Position numbers and translations under genes: made by a program
Source: Thermococcus henrietii
GTDB taxonomy: Archaea; Methanobacteriota_B; Thermococci; Thermococcales; Thermococcaceae
Reading direction: 5' to 3'
DNA: 64,000 nucleotides
Assembly (NCBI RefSeq): GCF_900198835.1
Contig: NZ_LT900021.1
Span: 1,550,001 to 1,614,000 of the forward strand
The notes under the pieces: model-generated
What the model saw: only the letters and a program-made list of their open reading frames with translations
The model's database searches: none
Told to the model about the DNA's origin: nothing
In this document: in pieces, positions 10,130 to 18,465 of the stretch
Numbering within the stretch: position 1 is the stretch's first letter
How the letters are laid out: each line of letters begins with the position of its first letter

Positions 10130-11329
10130 ATGCCAGTTGACCTTTCAGGACCTTTAATGGCCGCCTTCAAGAAAGCGAAAAGGGAATTCGAAGAAGCCGT
10201 AAAGAAAGGAAATAACGAGGTTGCCAAGAAGAAGGCTCTGGAGTGTGCCCGCATACTGAGGCAGCTCGCCAACTATGACGAGTTCAGCAGGGAGAGTTAT
10301 CTTAGAAAGGCCAAGAAGTGGGAAGCCATCGCAAGGGACGTTGAAGCCGGCCGCTACGGGATAAAGAGGAACAAGCCGATAAAAGAGGGTGGGAACCAAA
10401 GGAGAAGCGGGAACTTCGAAGAGAATGGTGAAGATGATGTATTCAAACAGTACGTAGAGGGCCTCATTGCAAGGTCAAACGTTAAGTGGAACGACATAGG
10501 TGGTCTTGAGGAAGTTAAGAGACTCATGATGGAGACCATTGTTATCTCAGCCCTACAAAAACCCCAGTCAGTACAGCCTTGGAAGGGAATCCTTCTCTTC
10601 GGCCCGCCTGGAACCGGTAAGACCCTCCTCGCGAGCGCGGCAGCTGGAAGCTTAAACGCGACCTTCTTCTCTGTCAAAGCCAGCAACGTCCTAAGCAAGT
10701 ACTTCGGCGAATCCGCGAAGATAATCTCGGCCCTCTACGAGGTGGCTAGAGAGAAGGCCCCCAGTATAGTGTTCATGGATGAAATAGATGCCCTGACAAC
10801 GAAGCGCTCCGGTGACCAGAGTGAGGCCAGCAGGAGGATGCTGTCAACACTGCTGACCGAACTCGACGGCTTCCAGGACAAGGGCAATGACGTGCTCGTC
10901 CTAACGCTGGCGGCGACCAACACCCCCTGGGACCTTGATGAAGCGGTTCTGTCAAGGTTTCCACGGAGGATTTACGTTCCGTTACCGGACCAGAAAGCCA
11001 CGAAGGAGATAATCAAAATCAACACGCGTGGGCTCGACACAAGCAGACTTGACTTGGACGCGATAGCCGAGGAGAGCGTCAGACGCCGGTACTCGGGAAG
11101 GGACATCAAGAACCTCTGCCAGGAAGCAATATGGAATATGATACGTGAGGAGAACAGGGACCTTCACAAGCTCGCCGAGCTTCCATTCCACGAGCTGAAG
11201 AAGCGCTCGCTCAGAACGAGGCCTCTTGAGATGAGGGACTTCGAAGAGGCGTTCAAGAAGATTAAGAGCCCGCTGACGAGGAAGGAGGTCGAGAGGTACG
11301 AGAAGTGGGCGGAGGAGTTTGGGGGATGA
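10130..11329 (+). CDS. Vps4/CdvC-like AAA ATPase with MIT-like N-terminal domain
   Basis: 399 residues from ATG 10130, chosen because GGAGGAGGTG lies just upstream; an ATG at 10103 lacks this. The first 72 or so residues form a helical bundle with the spacing of an MIT domain (FKKAKREFEEA, ECARILRQL, RKAKKWEAIA). A linker and one AAA module follow: WNDIGGLEEVK, Walker A GPPGTGKT (158-165), Walker B VFMDEIDA (Glu218), sensor-1 AATN (260-264) and arginine fingers in SRFPRR (about 276-280). MIT plus a single AAA domain is the Vps4/CdvC layout. In ESCRT systems this enzyme unfolds ESCRT-III polymers. An ESCRT-III-like gene closes the same island. It is translationally coupled to the next kinase by an ATGA overlap. 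Other meiotic-clade AAA proteins remain possible. Confidence 0.85.
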   Translation: MPVDLSGPLMAAFKKAKREFEEAVKKGNNEVAKKKALECARILRQLANYDEFSRESYLRKAKKWEAIARDVEAGRYGIKRNKPIKEGGNQRRSGNFEENGEDDVFKQYVEGLIARSNVKWNDIGGLEEVKRLMMETIVISALQKPQSVQPWKGILLFGPPGTGKTLLASAAAGSLNATFFSVKASNVLSKYFGESAKIISALYEVAREKAPSIVFMDEIDALTTKRSGDQSEASRRMLSTLLTELDGFQDKGNDVLVLTLAATNTPWDLDEAVLSRFPRRIYVPLPDQKATKEIIKINTRGLDTSRLDLDAIAEESVRRRYSGRDIKNLCQEAIWNMIREENRDLHKLAELPFHELKKRSLRTRPLEMRDFEEAFKKIKSPLTRKEVERYEKWAEEFGG

Positions 11330-14300
11330 ACTCCACCAAGAGTAAAACATGCTGTATACCTTGGGAAAACACATTGGAAGTTATATCCGTCCTTGTTATC
11401 CTATTGTTGGCTTTATTGAATGCTAACTTTGCATTAGGACAGCCTGCATACGAATTCTGGAAAGAGATACCCCTCCCAAGCCTCCAAGAGAGACTAACTT
11501 ATCACTATGATTACAACAATGGTTTCATCCTCATTGGCAGCAACAGAACGGTAATGCTTTACTCAGAAAAAGGCACAAAGTTGCTGGATATTGACTTGCC
11601 TCCCAATGACAACGGGCACATAATAAGCGTTGGATTATCACCGGATGGGAAGTACTTCGCAGTTGGAACTGATGACCACGGCCTTTACGTCATCGATTCA
11701 AAGGGAAAAGTTCTCTGGAGGAGCCATGAACCTAATCAGTGGGTTAGTGCGATTGCTATTGACCATGGTCTCATCGCGATAGGCAACGGGAACACCCTTG
11801 AGCTCTGGAATGTCAGTGGGAGTCTACTCTGGGCTCAAGAAGTTGGTTCTTGGATATACGACGTGAAGTTTATGTACTGGACTGGTCAAACGTACATAAT
11901 AGTTGGAACGTGGGGAATTGGAAAAGGATACAATACTAATCTTTTAGCGTTTGATATATCGGGTAATATTAAATGGAAAACAAAGCTTGAAAACGGAAAC
12001 GTGGAGAGCCTTGCCGTGAACGATGCCACTGGGATGATTGGGGCCGTTGTTATGTCTCAAGGTAACTCAGGGAGCTGGTACTGCAATATTTACGTGCTCA
12101 GTTTTGGAGGGGCCATTCTACACAGGATAAACTGGACGACTAACCTACACACCAGTAAGATAGCATTTCGCGAAGATGGAGCCTACCTCGGGGTGCCCGG
12201 TTACTTCGGTAGAATGGCAGAGGTTGATGTTTCCAGCGGGAAAGTGATTCCCACTAAGATTCTAGCCTCAAATGTTCTTTATTTCTCGGGTTCAATGGTT
12301 GTTACCTCAGAAAAAGATACGGTATACATCTACAGGACTTCACTTGGTCAGAACTCAACGGAAACTTACTCCTACACCCCTTGGAGCCTGCGGTTTAACT
12401 ATACTCCAAGAGCCGTTGCGGTATCCGACAACGGCTGTTCCGTGGTCGGTACAGAAATGCCAGATGGAAGCGTCTACTATGTGCTTAATGGGAAAATACT
12501 GTGGAGCCACCCGCTGTCGTCAAGTGTTTACGACGTCGCGATAACCGCCAACGGGTCGAGAGTCTACGCAGTAGGTGGAGATGTCCGAGCGTTTTCACGG
12601 AACGGAACACTTCTCTGGAGATACGACGTGTCGACAACAGTCACGAGCGTTGATTCAACGCCCAATGGAAAGTATGTAGTGGCAGGAGCGATTGGTGGGG
12701 TGTACCTCTTTAATTTCAAGGGGGACCCTCTGTGGAAGGTACCCCTAACTGCAGAGGACACGATAACAGTCCACGTCGCCGTAAGCAACGACGGGAATGT
12801 TGTGGCAACAGTAACTACGAGAAATGGCGGGTATGTTTGGTACATTGAAAATGGTCGCGTTGTGTGGAAAAAACACGTAACCGATGACATGTTATTAAGC
12901 GCCGACATTTCCCCAGACTCAAACTACATTGCAGTTGGAGGAAGTGACGGGAGGGTATACGTCCTCAATAATAAGGGGGAGCTCGTAAAAGAGTCGATTG
13001 TAGGAACGGTTAGAGCGGTTGAATTTTTCAAACAGGGAAACCGGCTTTACCTAGCAGTAAGGGCGAACGGAGTTAAAGTATTCACTGTTCCCAATCTCAG
13101 AAAAATCCTGACAATACCTGCCGAGGAGTACCCCTCCTCACCATCAAGACCTATGGACGTGTCCAATGACGGAAGTTATATACTTCTCGCTGACAGTGAT
13201 GGTACCGTCAGCTTCCGGAGTTTACCTGACCTTAGAGAAGGTACTCTAATAATAACCTCAACGCCTTCCAATGCGCAGATACTTCTCAATGGAACGTACC
13301 TGGGAACAACTCCGATGAAAATAACAGTCAAACCTGGTAAATACGTTCTCGTGATTATGAAAACTGGATACAAGAACCATACTGAAGTCTTAGACGTGGA
13401 GTCCAATAGTGTTATTACAAGGAACGTGACTCTCACTCCCCTTGTAGGATATGTAACAGTTACATCAACACCAGAGGACGCCAAAGTTTACATTGATGGA
13501 AGATACGTGGGCATGACGCCACTAGAGAATTACAGTATACCCAGTGGAACCCATGAGATAATACTTAGAAAGAGTGGGTATAAGGAGTACACAAAAAAGG
13601 TACTCATTACAGCTGGAGAGGGAGTAACTCTATCCGTAGCTCTCGTCATGGCAACTCCTTCCCTACAATCCCAAACATCAACAAACACCAGCTCATCCCA
13701 TGTATTGGCAACAATGACTTCATCAAAGGCCATTCCGACAAAAGAGACAACCTCCATAACCGTGGGTTCCTATTCAAAAAGAGACAGGAACACATCCCCA
13801 AACTCATACGCACTCATTCTGTTTCTAAGTTTGGTGGTCCTTGGTGGAGTTACCGTTGGAGCATGGCGCGTGAAGTCTCGGAAGAAAAAGCACACACAGG
13901 GGACATCTATTGTGGGATTTCCATTGGAGCTCCTCGACAAGTATGAACCCCTCGAGTTCCTCGGTGAGGGCGGCTTCGCCAAAGTCTTCAAGGTTAGAAG
14001 GAAATCCGACGGGAAAATCATAGCCCTTAAGGTTTCCCGCCTCGACGAGAAGGCAAAGCGTTTCTTCCTCAAGGAGGTTAAGGCTTGGCGTCTGCTTGAC
14101 CACCCAAACATCGTCACGCTCTACGACGCCTACGCTGAACCGTTGCCTCATCTCGAGCTGGAGTTTGTGGACGGGGTAAAACTCAATGGCGAAACCATTA
14201 GAGACCTTGGAAGATACCCGAAGCCAGTTGAGGAAAGTGAGGCACTCCACTTTATCAAAGGTATCGCCAGTGGTTTAGCTCACGCGCACTCCAAGGAGGT

Positions 14301-15069
14301 CTATCACCGCGACCTTAAGCCCCAGAACGTCCTCATAACAAGCGATTTAACGCCGAAAATAACCGACTGGGGATTGGCCAAGGTTGGAGCCGTATCAACA
14401 ACTGCTACAACCACTAAGGGACTAACGCTTCTCTACGCCGCGCCAGAACAGCTTGACGAAGGAACATATGGGCATACCGACCACAGAACGGATATTTATC
14501 AGCTCGGACTGATATTCTACGAACTTTTAACCGGAAAGCTTCCCTACACAGGAACCACCCCCGCGGTGGTCATGGCTAGGGTGATAAATCCAGCGGTGAA
14601 GCCCAAGCCACCGAGTCACTACAACAAAGCTTTGGCGAAGTACGATGGAATCTTCGAGAAGCTCCTCGCTAAGAACAAGGAGGACCGCTACCAGTCCGTT
14701 GAGGAGTTTTTAGCGGATTTGGAGCTCATAGAAAAGATAGAAGAGGAGAGAAGGACCCTTGAGAGGGAGATAGAAAAGACGAAGACCACCATGAGTCTCA
14801 CAACAAATAGCAAGGAACTCAAAAAGCTCATGCGCCAGCTTGTTGAACAGCTGAGCAGAAATGCCATACTACATGCCCAGCTCAACGACAAAGCTGGACT
14901 CATCAACGCGCTTGAGGATTTGAAGGCGTTCTCGAAGGAACATAGAGATGAGCTTGAAAGTGCAATAGACCAGTTCAAGATGATGATGCAGGAGAGCGTG
15001 CCAATAAGCAAGTCCACGCTGGACGAGCTGAAGGTCCTCCTGCACAAGGTTCAGAGGGAAGTTGAATGA
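11326..15069 (+). CDS. Receptor-like Ser/Thr kinase: beta-propeller, two PEGA repeats, TM, kinase
   Basis: 1247 residues from ATG 11326, which overlaps the previous stop (ATGA) and has GGAGGAG upstream; a GTG at 11305 is less likely. A signal/anchor segment lies near residues 18-38. A WD40/PQQ-type propeller follows (about 40-635), then two PEGA repeats (about 639-775), a Ser/Thr-rich linker, a membrane span (about 826-845) and a kinase with GEGGFAKVF, IALK, HRDLKPQN (His994), DWG (1014) and APEQ. The C-terminus is a long helical module with coiled-coil character (about 1140-1247) ending in a VPISKSTLDEL motif. It is a paralogue of the 5102-8980 kinase in domain order, but its kinase is closer to the 15380 and 18459 kinases. 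Confidence 0.92.
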   Translation: MNSTKSKTCCIPWENTLEVISVLVILLLALLNANFALGQPAYEFWKEIPLPSLQERLTYHYDYNNGFILIGSNRTVMLYSEKGTKLLDIDLPPNDNGHIISVGLSPDGKYFAVGTDDHGLYVIDSKGKVLWRSHEPNQWVSAIAIDHGLIAIGNGNTLELWNVSGSLLWAQEVGSWIYDVKFMYWTGQTYIIVGTWGIGKGYNTNLLAFDISGNIKWKTKLENGNVESLAVNDATGMIGAVVMSQGNSGSWYCNIYVLSFGGAILHRINWTTNLHTSKIAFREDGAYLGVPGYFGRMAEVDVSSGKVIPTKILASNVLYFSGSMVVTSEKDTVYIYRTSLGQNSTETYSYTPWSLRFNYTPRAVAVSDNGCSVVGTEMPDGSVYYVLNGKILWSHPLSSSVYDVAITANGSRVYAVGGDVRAFSRNGTLLWRYDVSTTVTSVDSTPNGKYVVAGAIGGVYLFNFKGDPLWKVPLTAEDTITVHVAVSNDGNVVATVTTRNGGYVWYIENGRVVWKKHVTDDMLLSADISPDSNYIAVGGSDGRVYVLNNKGELVKESIVGTVRAVEFFKQGNRLYLAVRANGVKVFTVPNLRKILTIPAEEYPSSPSRPMDVSNDGSYILLADSDGTVSFRSLPDLREGTLIITSTPSNAQILLNGTYLGTTPMKITVKPGKYVLVIMKTGYKNHTEVLDVESNSVITRNVTLTPLVGYVTVTSTPEDAKVYIDGRYVGMTPLENYSIPSGTHEIILRKSGYKEYTKKVLITAGEGVTLSVALVMATPSLQSQTSTNTSSSHVLATMTSSKAIPTKETTSITVGSYSKRDRNTSPNSYALILFLSLVVLGGVTVGAWRVKSRKKKHTQGTSIVGFPLELLDKYEPLEFLGEGGFAKVFKVRRKSDGKIIALKVSRLDEKAKRFFLKEVKAWRLLDHPNIVTLYDAYAEPLPHLELEFVDGVKLNGETIRDLGRYPKPVEESEALHFIKGIASGLAHAHSKEVYHRDLKPQNVLITSDLTPKITDWGLAKVGAVSTTATTTKGLTLLYAAPEQLDEGTYGHTDHRTDIYQLGLIFYELLTGKLPYTGTTPAVVMARVINPAVKPKPPSHYNKALAKYDGIFEKLLAKNKEDRYQSVEEFLADLELIEKIEEERRTLEREIEKTKTTMSLTTNSKELKKLMRQLVEQLSRNAILHAQLNDKAGLINALEDLKAFSKEHRDELESAIDQFKMMMQESVPISKSTLDELKVLLHKVQREVE

Positions 15070-15379
15070 CTTCGACAGCAATAAAGCTCCACAAACGGCA
15101 CTTTAAAATTTCAGAGGAAATCAAAATAGTCCCACATCTAATGGAAAAGTTGAATGTGCAAAGAGCATCATCACAACGACCTAGAGTTCATCCTCACGAG
15201 GGAGACGTTGAAGAGGGAATATTCCTGCTCAGCTCAGAAGGTTTCACAATTACCTAGAGGCGAGAGGAATGAGGGGGATAACTCACCCAAAAAATGATGG
15301 GAATCCCCACAAGACCCAATTGGAAAGACACTGCCAATTGCAAGGGACAATGTAGAAGCCGGCATGTTGGTGGTGGGAA
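15070..15379 (+). other. 310-bp gap inside the kinase island
   Basis: This gap contains no convincing gene. A 63-codon frame at 15066-15257 overlaps the previous stop but has no recognisable features. A TTTAAAATTT stretch near 15102-15111 could be a TATA box for the downstream genes. Near 15338-15361 the bases nearly match the codons for IARDVEAG in the Vps4-like gene, with a 3-base insertion, hinting at a decayed copy; the match is short. The ribosome binding site GGTGGTGGG of the next kinase ends the gap. Confidence 0.5.
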
Positions 15380-17704
15380 ATGAGCAGAAATCCATCTCTC
15401 CTGTTGCTCCCCGTGGTTTTCTTAATTATATTGCCGTACGTCAGTGCAACAACGATTGGGATAGACCTCTCTCACGGCGAGAACCCAAACGGCCTCACGT
15501 CAGTGGTCTACAAAAATCAGACGCTCGCTCCAGGAATAGTTGAAATCTTAACCCAATATAACTTCGTCTACTTTGGGAATGAGAGTTACCAGGATGAGCT
15601 GGGAATTCGCTGGCTGGGCAGGTCAATAACTCCGGGCCTGCTGGAAAACGTTGACGTCCTCATACTCGGCCAGCCAACGGCAAACCTCTCAAGCGCCGAA
15701 ATCTCAGCCATAAGGGAGTGGTTCTACTCCGGAGGGAAGGTTCTGTGGGTTGCCGGTGATTCGGACTATGGAAACGGTGCCAAGACCCAAGAGATAGTGA
15801 ACGGCCTGCTCAAAGCCCTTGGAGCGCCCCTACGCCTTGACCTGTGCTCCGTTGAGGACCCCGTGAGCAACGCCGGCGGGAAGGCATACCGCCTCATAGC
15901 CTACGACAGACCGAGCAATGATACCCCCTACCGCCTGCTTTTGATTCAGGGAGTAGCTCATGGCATCCTCGCGCACGGGCCCGGGCCGGTGGCGCTCTTC
16001 GCAAACGGCACTTGGAAGCCCCTGAGGGATGGGAACAAGCCTTCGGGAGTTTACATCATACTCAGGACGAGCAAAAATGCCCAAATCGTTGAGAACAGCG
16101 CACCCTCTGCAAAGGCTTACAAGGCCGGAGAAAAGGGTGAATTCCCGATAGTGGTGGCATGGGTATGGAATTCGGGCAACAAAAGGAGTGTTCTGGTAGT
16201 CAGCGGCGAGACGCCCGTTGGAGGCTACATTCCAATGTGGGTTAGTCAGTATTACGGCATCAAGCTCGACGGGCCAACCTTTGTCTCGAACGTAATCCAC
16301 TGGGGAATCACCGTTGCGTCTGGATCCCTTGGGGCTTCAGGTCCGAGCTCATCGACGTCCGCACAGGAAGTATCAAACAACCCTCTTGCCCAACCTCCGA
16401 GCTCCCTGCCAGAGACAGGAACGACAGGAAAGGGCCCGTCTTCACAAGTCTCCTACCTCGCAATTGGAGGTATTCTAGTATTCCTCTTCGTTGGACTTGT
16501 CTTCCTGAAGAGCAGGAGCGGAAGTGAGAATAGGGGCAACCGCACCATCCCCGGCTTTCCTCCTGGGCTCTTGGACAGGTACGAGCCACTCGCGTTCCTT
16601 GGCGAGGGCGGCTTCGCCAAGGTCTTCAAGGTCAAACGCAAAAAGGACGGCAAAACAGTCGCCCTAAAAGTCCCGCATCTAACAGATAAGTCAAGAAAAT
16701 CCTTCATTAGGGAAGTTCAGGCCTGGAACATGCTGGAGCATCCAAACATAGTAAAGCTCTACCGTGCAGAGGAGGAGCCAGTACCATACCTCGAGATGGA
16801 GTTCGTCGAAGGGGCTGAGGTTGATGGGAAGCTCGTTAGAACTCTTGAGGAACTGCCAAAGCCCGTTGATGAGACCACTGCTTTAGAACTCATCAGAGGC
16901 ATCGCAGAGGGATTGGAGCACGCGCACTCGAAGGGTATAATCCACAGGGACTTAAAACCCGGAAACATCCTCCTGAAGGCTGACTTAACGCCAAAGATAA
17001 CCGACTGGGGACTCGCGAAAATAGGAACACATTCAACGACCACCACCTCGGGGGTAACGGTTCTCTACGCCGCGCCGGAGCAGCTTGACCCCGAAACCTA
17101 CGGGCGCACCGACCACAGGACGGACATCTACCAGCTCGGCCTAATCTTCTATGAACTCCTGACAGGAAAACTGCCCTACGGAGGGAAGGGCCCCGCAAGT
17201 GTAATCGCAAAGATTCTCAACCCAGAAACCAAGCCAAAACCGCCGAGTGCCGTTAGGCCAGAGCTTGCGAAGTACGATGGGCTCTTCGAGAAGCTGCTGG
17301 CGAAGAGGAAGGAAGACCGCTACGGAAGCGTTGAGGAGTTTCTGGAAGACCTTAAGCTCTTGGAGAAGCTTGAAGGAGAAAGGACCGACCTCAGAGGGCA
17401 GATTGAGGAGCTCAAGAAAACCATCCAAGTAACGACGGACAGGTCGGAGGTTCAGAGGCTCGTCAGGAAACTCGTTGAAGGACTTGGGAGGAACGCGGTC
17501 CTTTCGGCGAGGCTCAACGACAAGGCAGGCCTGATTAGTGCGCTTGAGGAGCTCAAGGAGTTCACTCGGGAAGAAAGGGGAGAGGTTGAGCGGGCGATTG
17601 AAACCGTCGAGCTCCTCCTGAGGGAGGGCCTGCCGATTTCCCGGGAACTCGTTGAGAGAGTGGAAGTCCTTGTTGATAGGATTAAACGGGAGGTGGAGAG
17701 ATGA
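15380..17704 (+). CDS. Membrane Ser/Thr kinase with GATase1/DUF4350-like ectodomain
   Basis: 774 residues; ATG at 15380 follows GGTGGTGGG. A signal peptide (about 1-24) precedes an alpha/beta domain (about 25-310) that looks like a class I glutamine-amidotransferase/DUF4350 fold: TIGIDLSHGENP, VDVLILGQP, then IREWFYSGGKVLWVAGD. No catalytic Cys-His pair is obvious, so it is probably a binding domain. A low-complexity linker and a span (about 355-377) lead to a kinase with GEGGFAKVF, VALK, HRDLKPGN (His522), DWG (542) and APEQ, then a helical C-terminal module ending in EGLPISREL. The stop overlaps the start of the PP2C gene (ATGA), so kinase and phosphatase are co-translated. Confidence 0.9.
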   Translation: MSRNPSLLLLPVVFLIILPYVSATTIGIDLSHGENPNGLTSVVYKNQTLAPGIVEILTQYNFVYFGNESYQDELGIRWLGRSITPGLLENVDVLILGQPTANLSSAEISAIREWFYSGGKVLWVAGDSDYGNGAKTQEIVNGLLKALGAPLRLDLCSVEDPVSNAGGKAYRLIAYDRPSNDTPYRLLLIQGVAHGILAHGPGPVALFANGTWKPLRDGNKPSGVYIILRTSKNAQIVENSAPSAKAYKAGEKGEFPIVVAWVWNSGNKRSVLVVSGETPVGGYIPMWVSQYYGIKLDGPTFVSNVIHWGITVASGSLGASGPSSSTSAQEVSNNPLAQPPSSLPETGTTGKGPSSQVSYLAIGGILVFLFVGLVFLKSRSGSENRGNRTIPGFPPGLLDRYEPLAFLGEGGFAKVFKVKRKKDGKTVALKVPHLTDKSRKSFIREVQAWNMLEHPNIVKLYRAEEEPVPYLEMEFVEGAEVDGKLVRTLEELPKPVDETTALELIRGIAEGLEHAHSKGIIHRDLKPGNILLKADLTPKITDWGLAKIGTHSTTTTSGVTVLYAAPEQLDPETYGRTDHRTDIYQLGLIFYELLTGKLPYGGKGPASVIAKILNPETKPKPPSAVRPELAKYDGLFEKLLAKRKEDRYGSVEEFLEDLKLLEKLEGERTDLRGQIEELKKTIQVTTDRSEVQRLVRKLVEGLGRNAVLSARLNDKAGLISALEELKEFTREERGEVERAIETVELLLREGLPISRELVERVEVLVDRIKREVER

Positions 17705-18465
17705 GGCTAATACTGCCCGAAAATCCATGCGTGGACTTCAGCGGGGCCGGAACTGACTTCGTTTACGGGATAACCCACATTGGAGGACGAAAGCACAACG
17801 AGGACGGCCTGCTCATCATGAAGCTCCCCGACGGATACCTACTTGCCGTTGCGGACGGACTGGGCGGCCACAACGCCGGGGAAGTCGCTTCTAGGCTGGC
17901 CCTGGAAACCCTTGCGGGGGTCTTTGGGGAGGAGTACGTTGAAGGCCTTGAAGAAGACCTTCTCGCGATTCTCCTGAGGAAGACCCACGAAGTTGCCCAC
18001 TCCGTTGTTAGGGAGCGCGCAAAGGGGCCGCTTGAAGGGATGGGGACGACCCTCGTCTCGGCCGTGGTTAGGGGAAGGACTGTTATCGTTGCCAACACCG
18101 GCGACAGCAGGGCGTACCTGGTTTCCAGGGGGAGGCTCGTCGCGAGGACGCTCGACCATTCACCACTTCAGGAGCTCGTCCTTATGGGGCAGGTAAGCGA
18201 GGAGGAAGCCATGTACCATCCACTCAGGAACAGGGTGAGTTCTGCAATTGGGCGGCGTCTGATGGTTGACCTCTACCGCTGGGAAGCCGGACCCGGCCAC
18301 GTTCTCCTGCTCAGCACGGACGGCCTTCACGACTACGTTCCAAAGGAGGAAATCCTGCGGGCGCTCACCCCGGGGAAAACGGCACGTGACCTCGCCAAAA
18401 CCCTCGTGGAAAGGGCCCTGCCTGCCACTGAAGACAACGTCACGGTGGTGGTGTGGAGATGGTGA
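17701..18465 (+). CDS. PP2C-family Ser/Thr protein phosphatase
   Basis: 254 residues. PP2C motifs in order: RKHNEDG, VADGLGGHNAG (metal-binding Asp/Gly), GMGTTLVSA, ANTGDSRAYLV, a DHSPLQEL segment, STDGLHDYV and EDNVTVVVW. These are the metal-coordinating Asp positions of bacterial and archaeal Stp/PrpC-type enzymes, which remove phosphate from Ser/Thr in an Mn2+/Mg2+-dependent way. It is soluble: no signal peptide or span. It overlaps the upstream kinase stop (ATGA) and the downstream kinase start (18459), so it is embedded between two kinases. It is very probably the phosphatase that reverses signalling by the six kinases of this island. Confidence 0.95.
   Translation: MRLILPENPCVDFSGAGTDFVYGITHIGGRKHNEDGLLIMKLPDGYLLAVADGLGGHNAGEVASRLALETLAGVFGEEYVEGLEEDLLAILLRKTHEVAHSVVRERAKGPLEGMGTTLVSAVVRGRTVIVANTGDSRAYLVSRGRLVARTLDHSPLQELVLMGQVSEEEAMYHPLRNRVSSAIGRRLMVDLYRWEAGPGHVLLLSTDGLHDYVPKEEILRALTPGKTARDLAKTLVERALPATEDNVTVVVWRW

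Noticed and set aside
15066-15257. 63-codon ORF overlapping a kinase stop
   Set aside because: No domain or composition signal; it lies in an apparently decayed gap.
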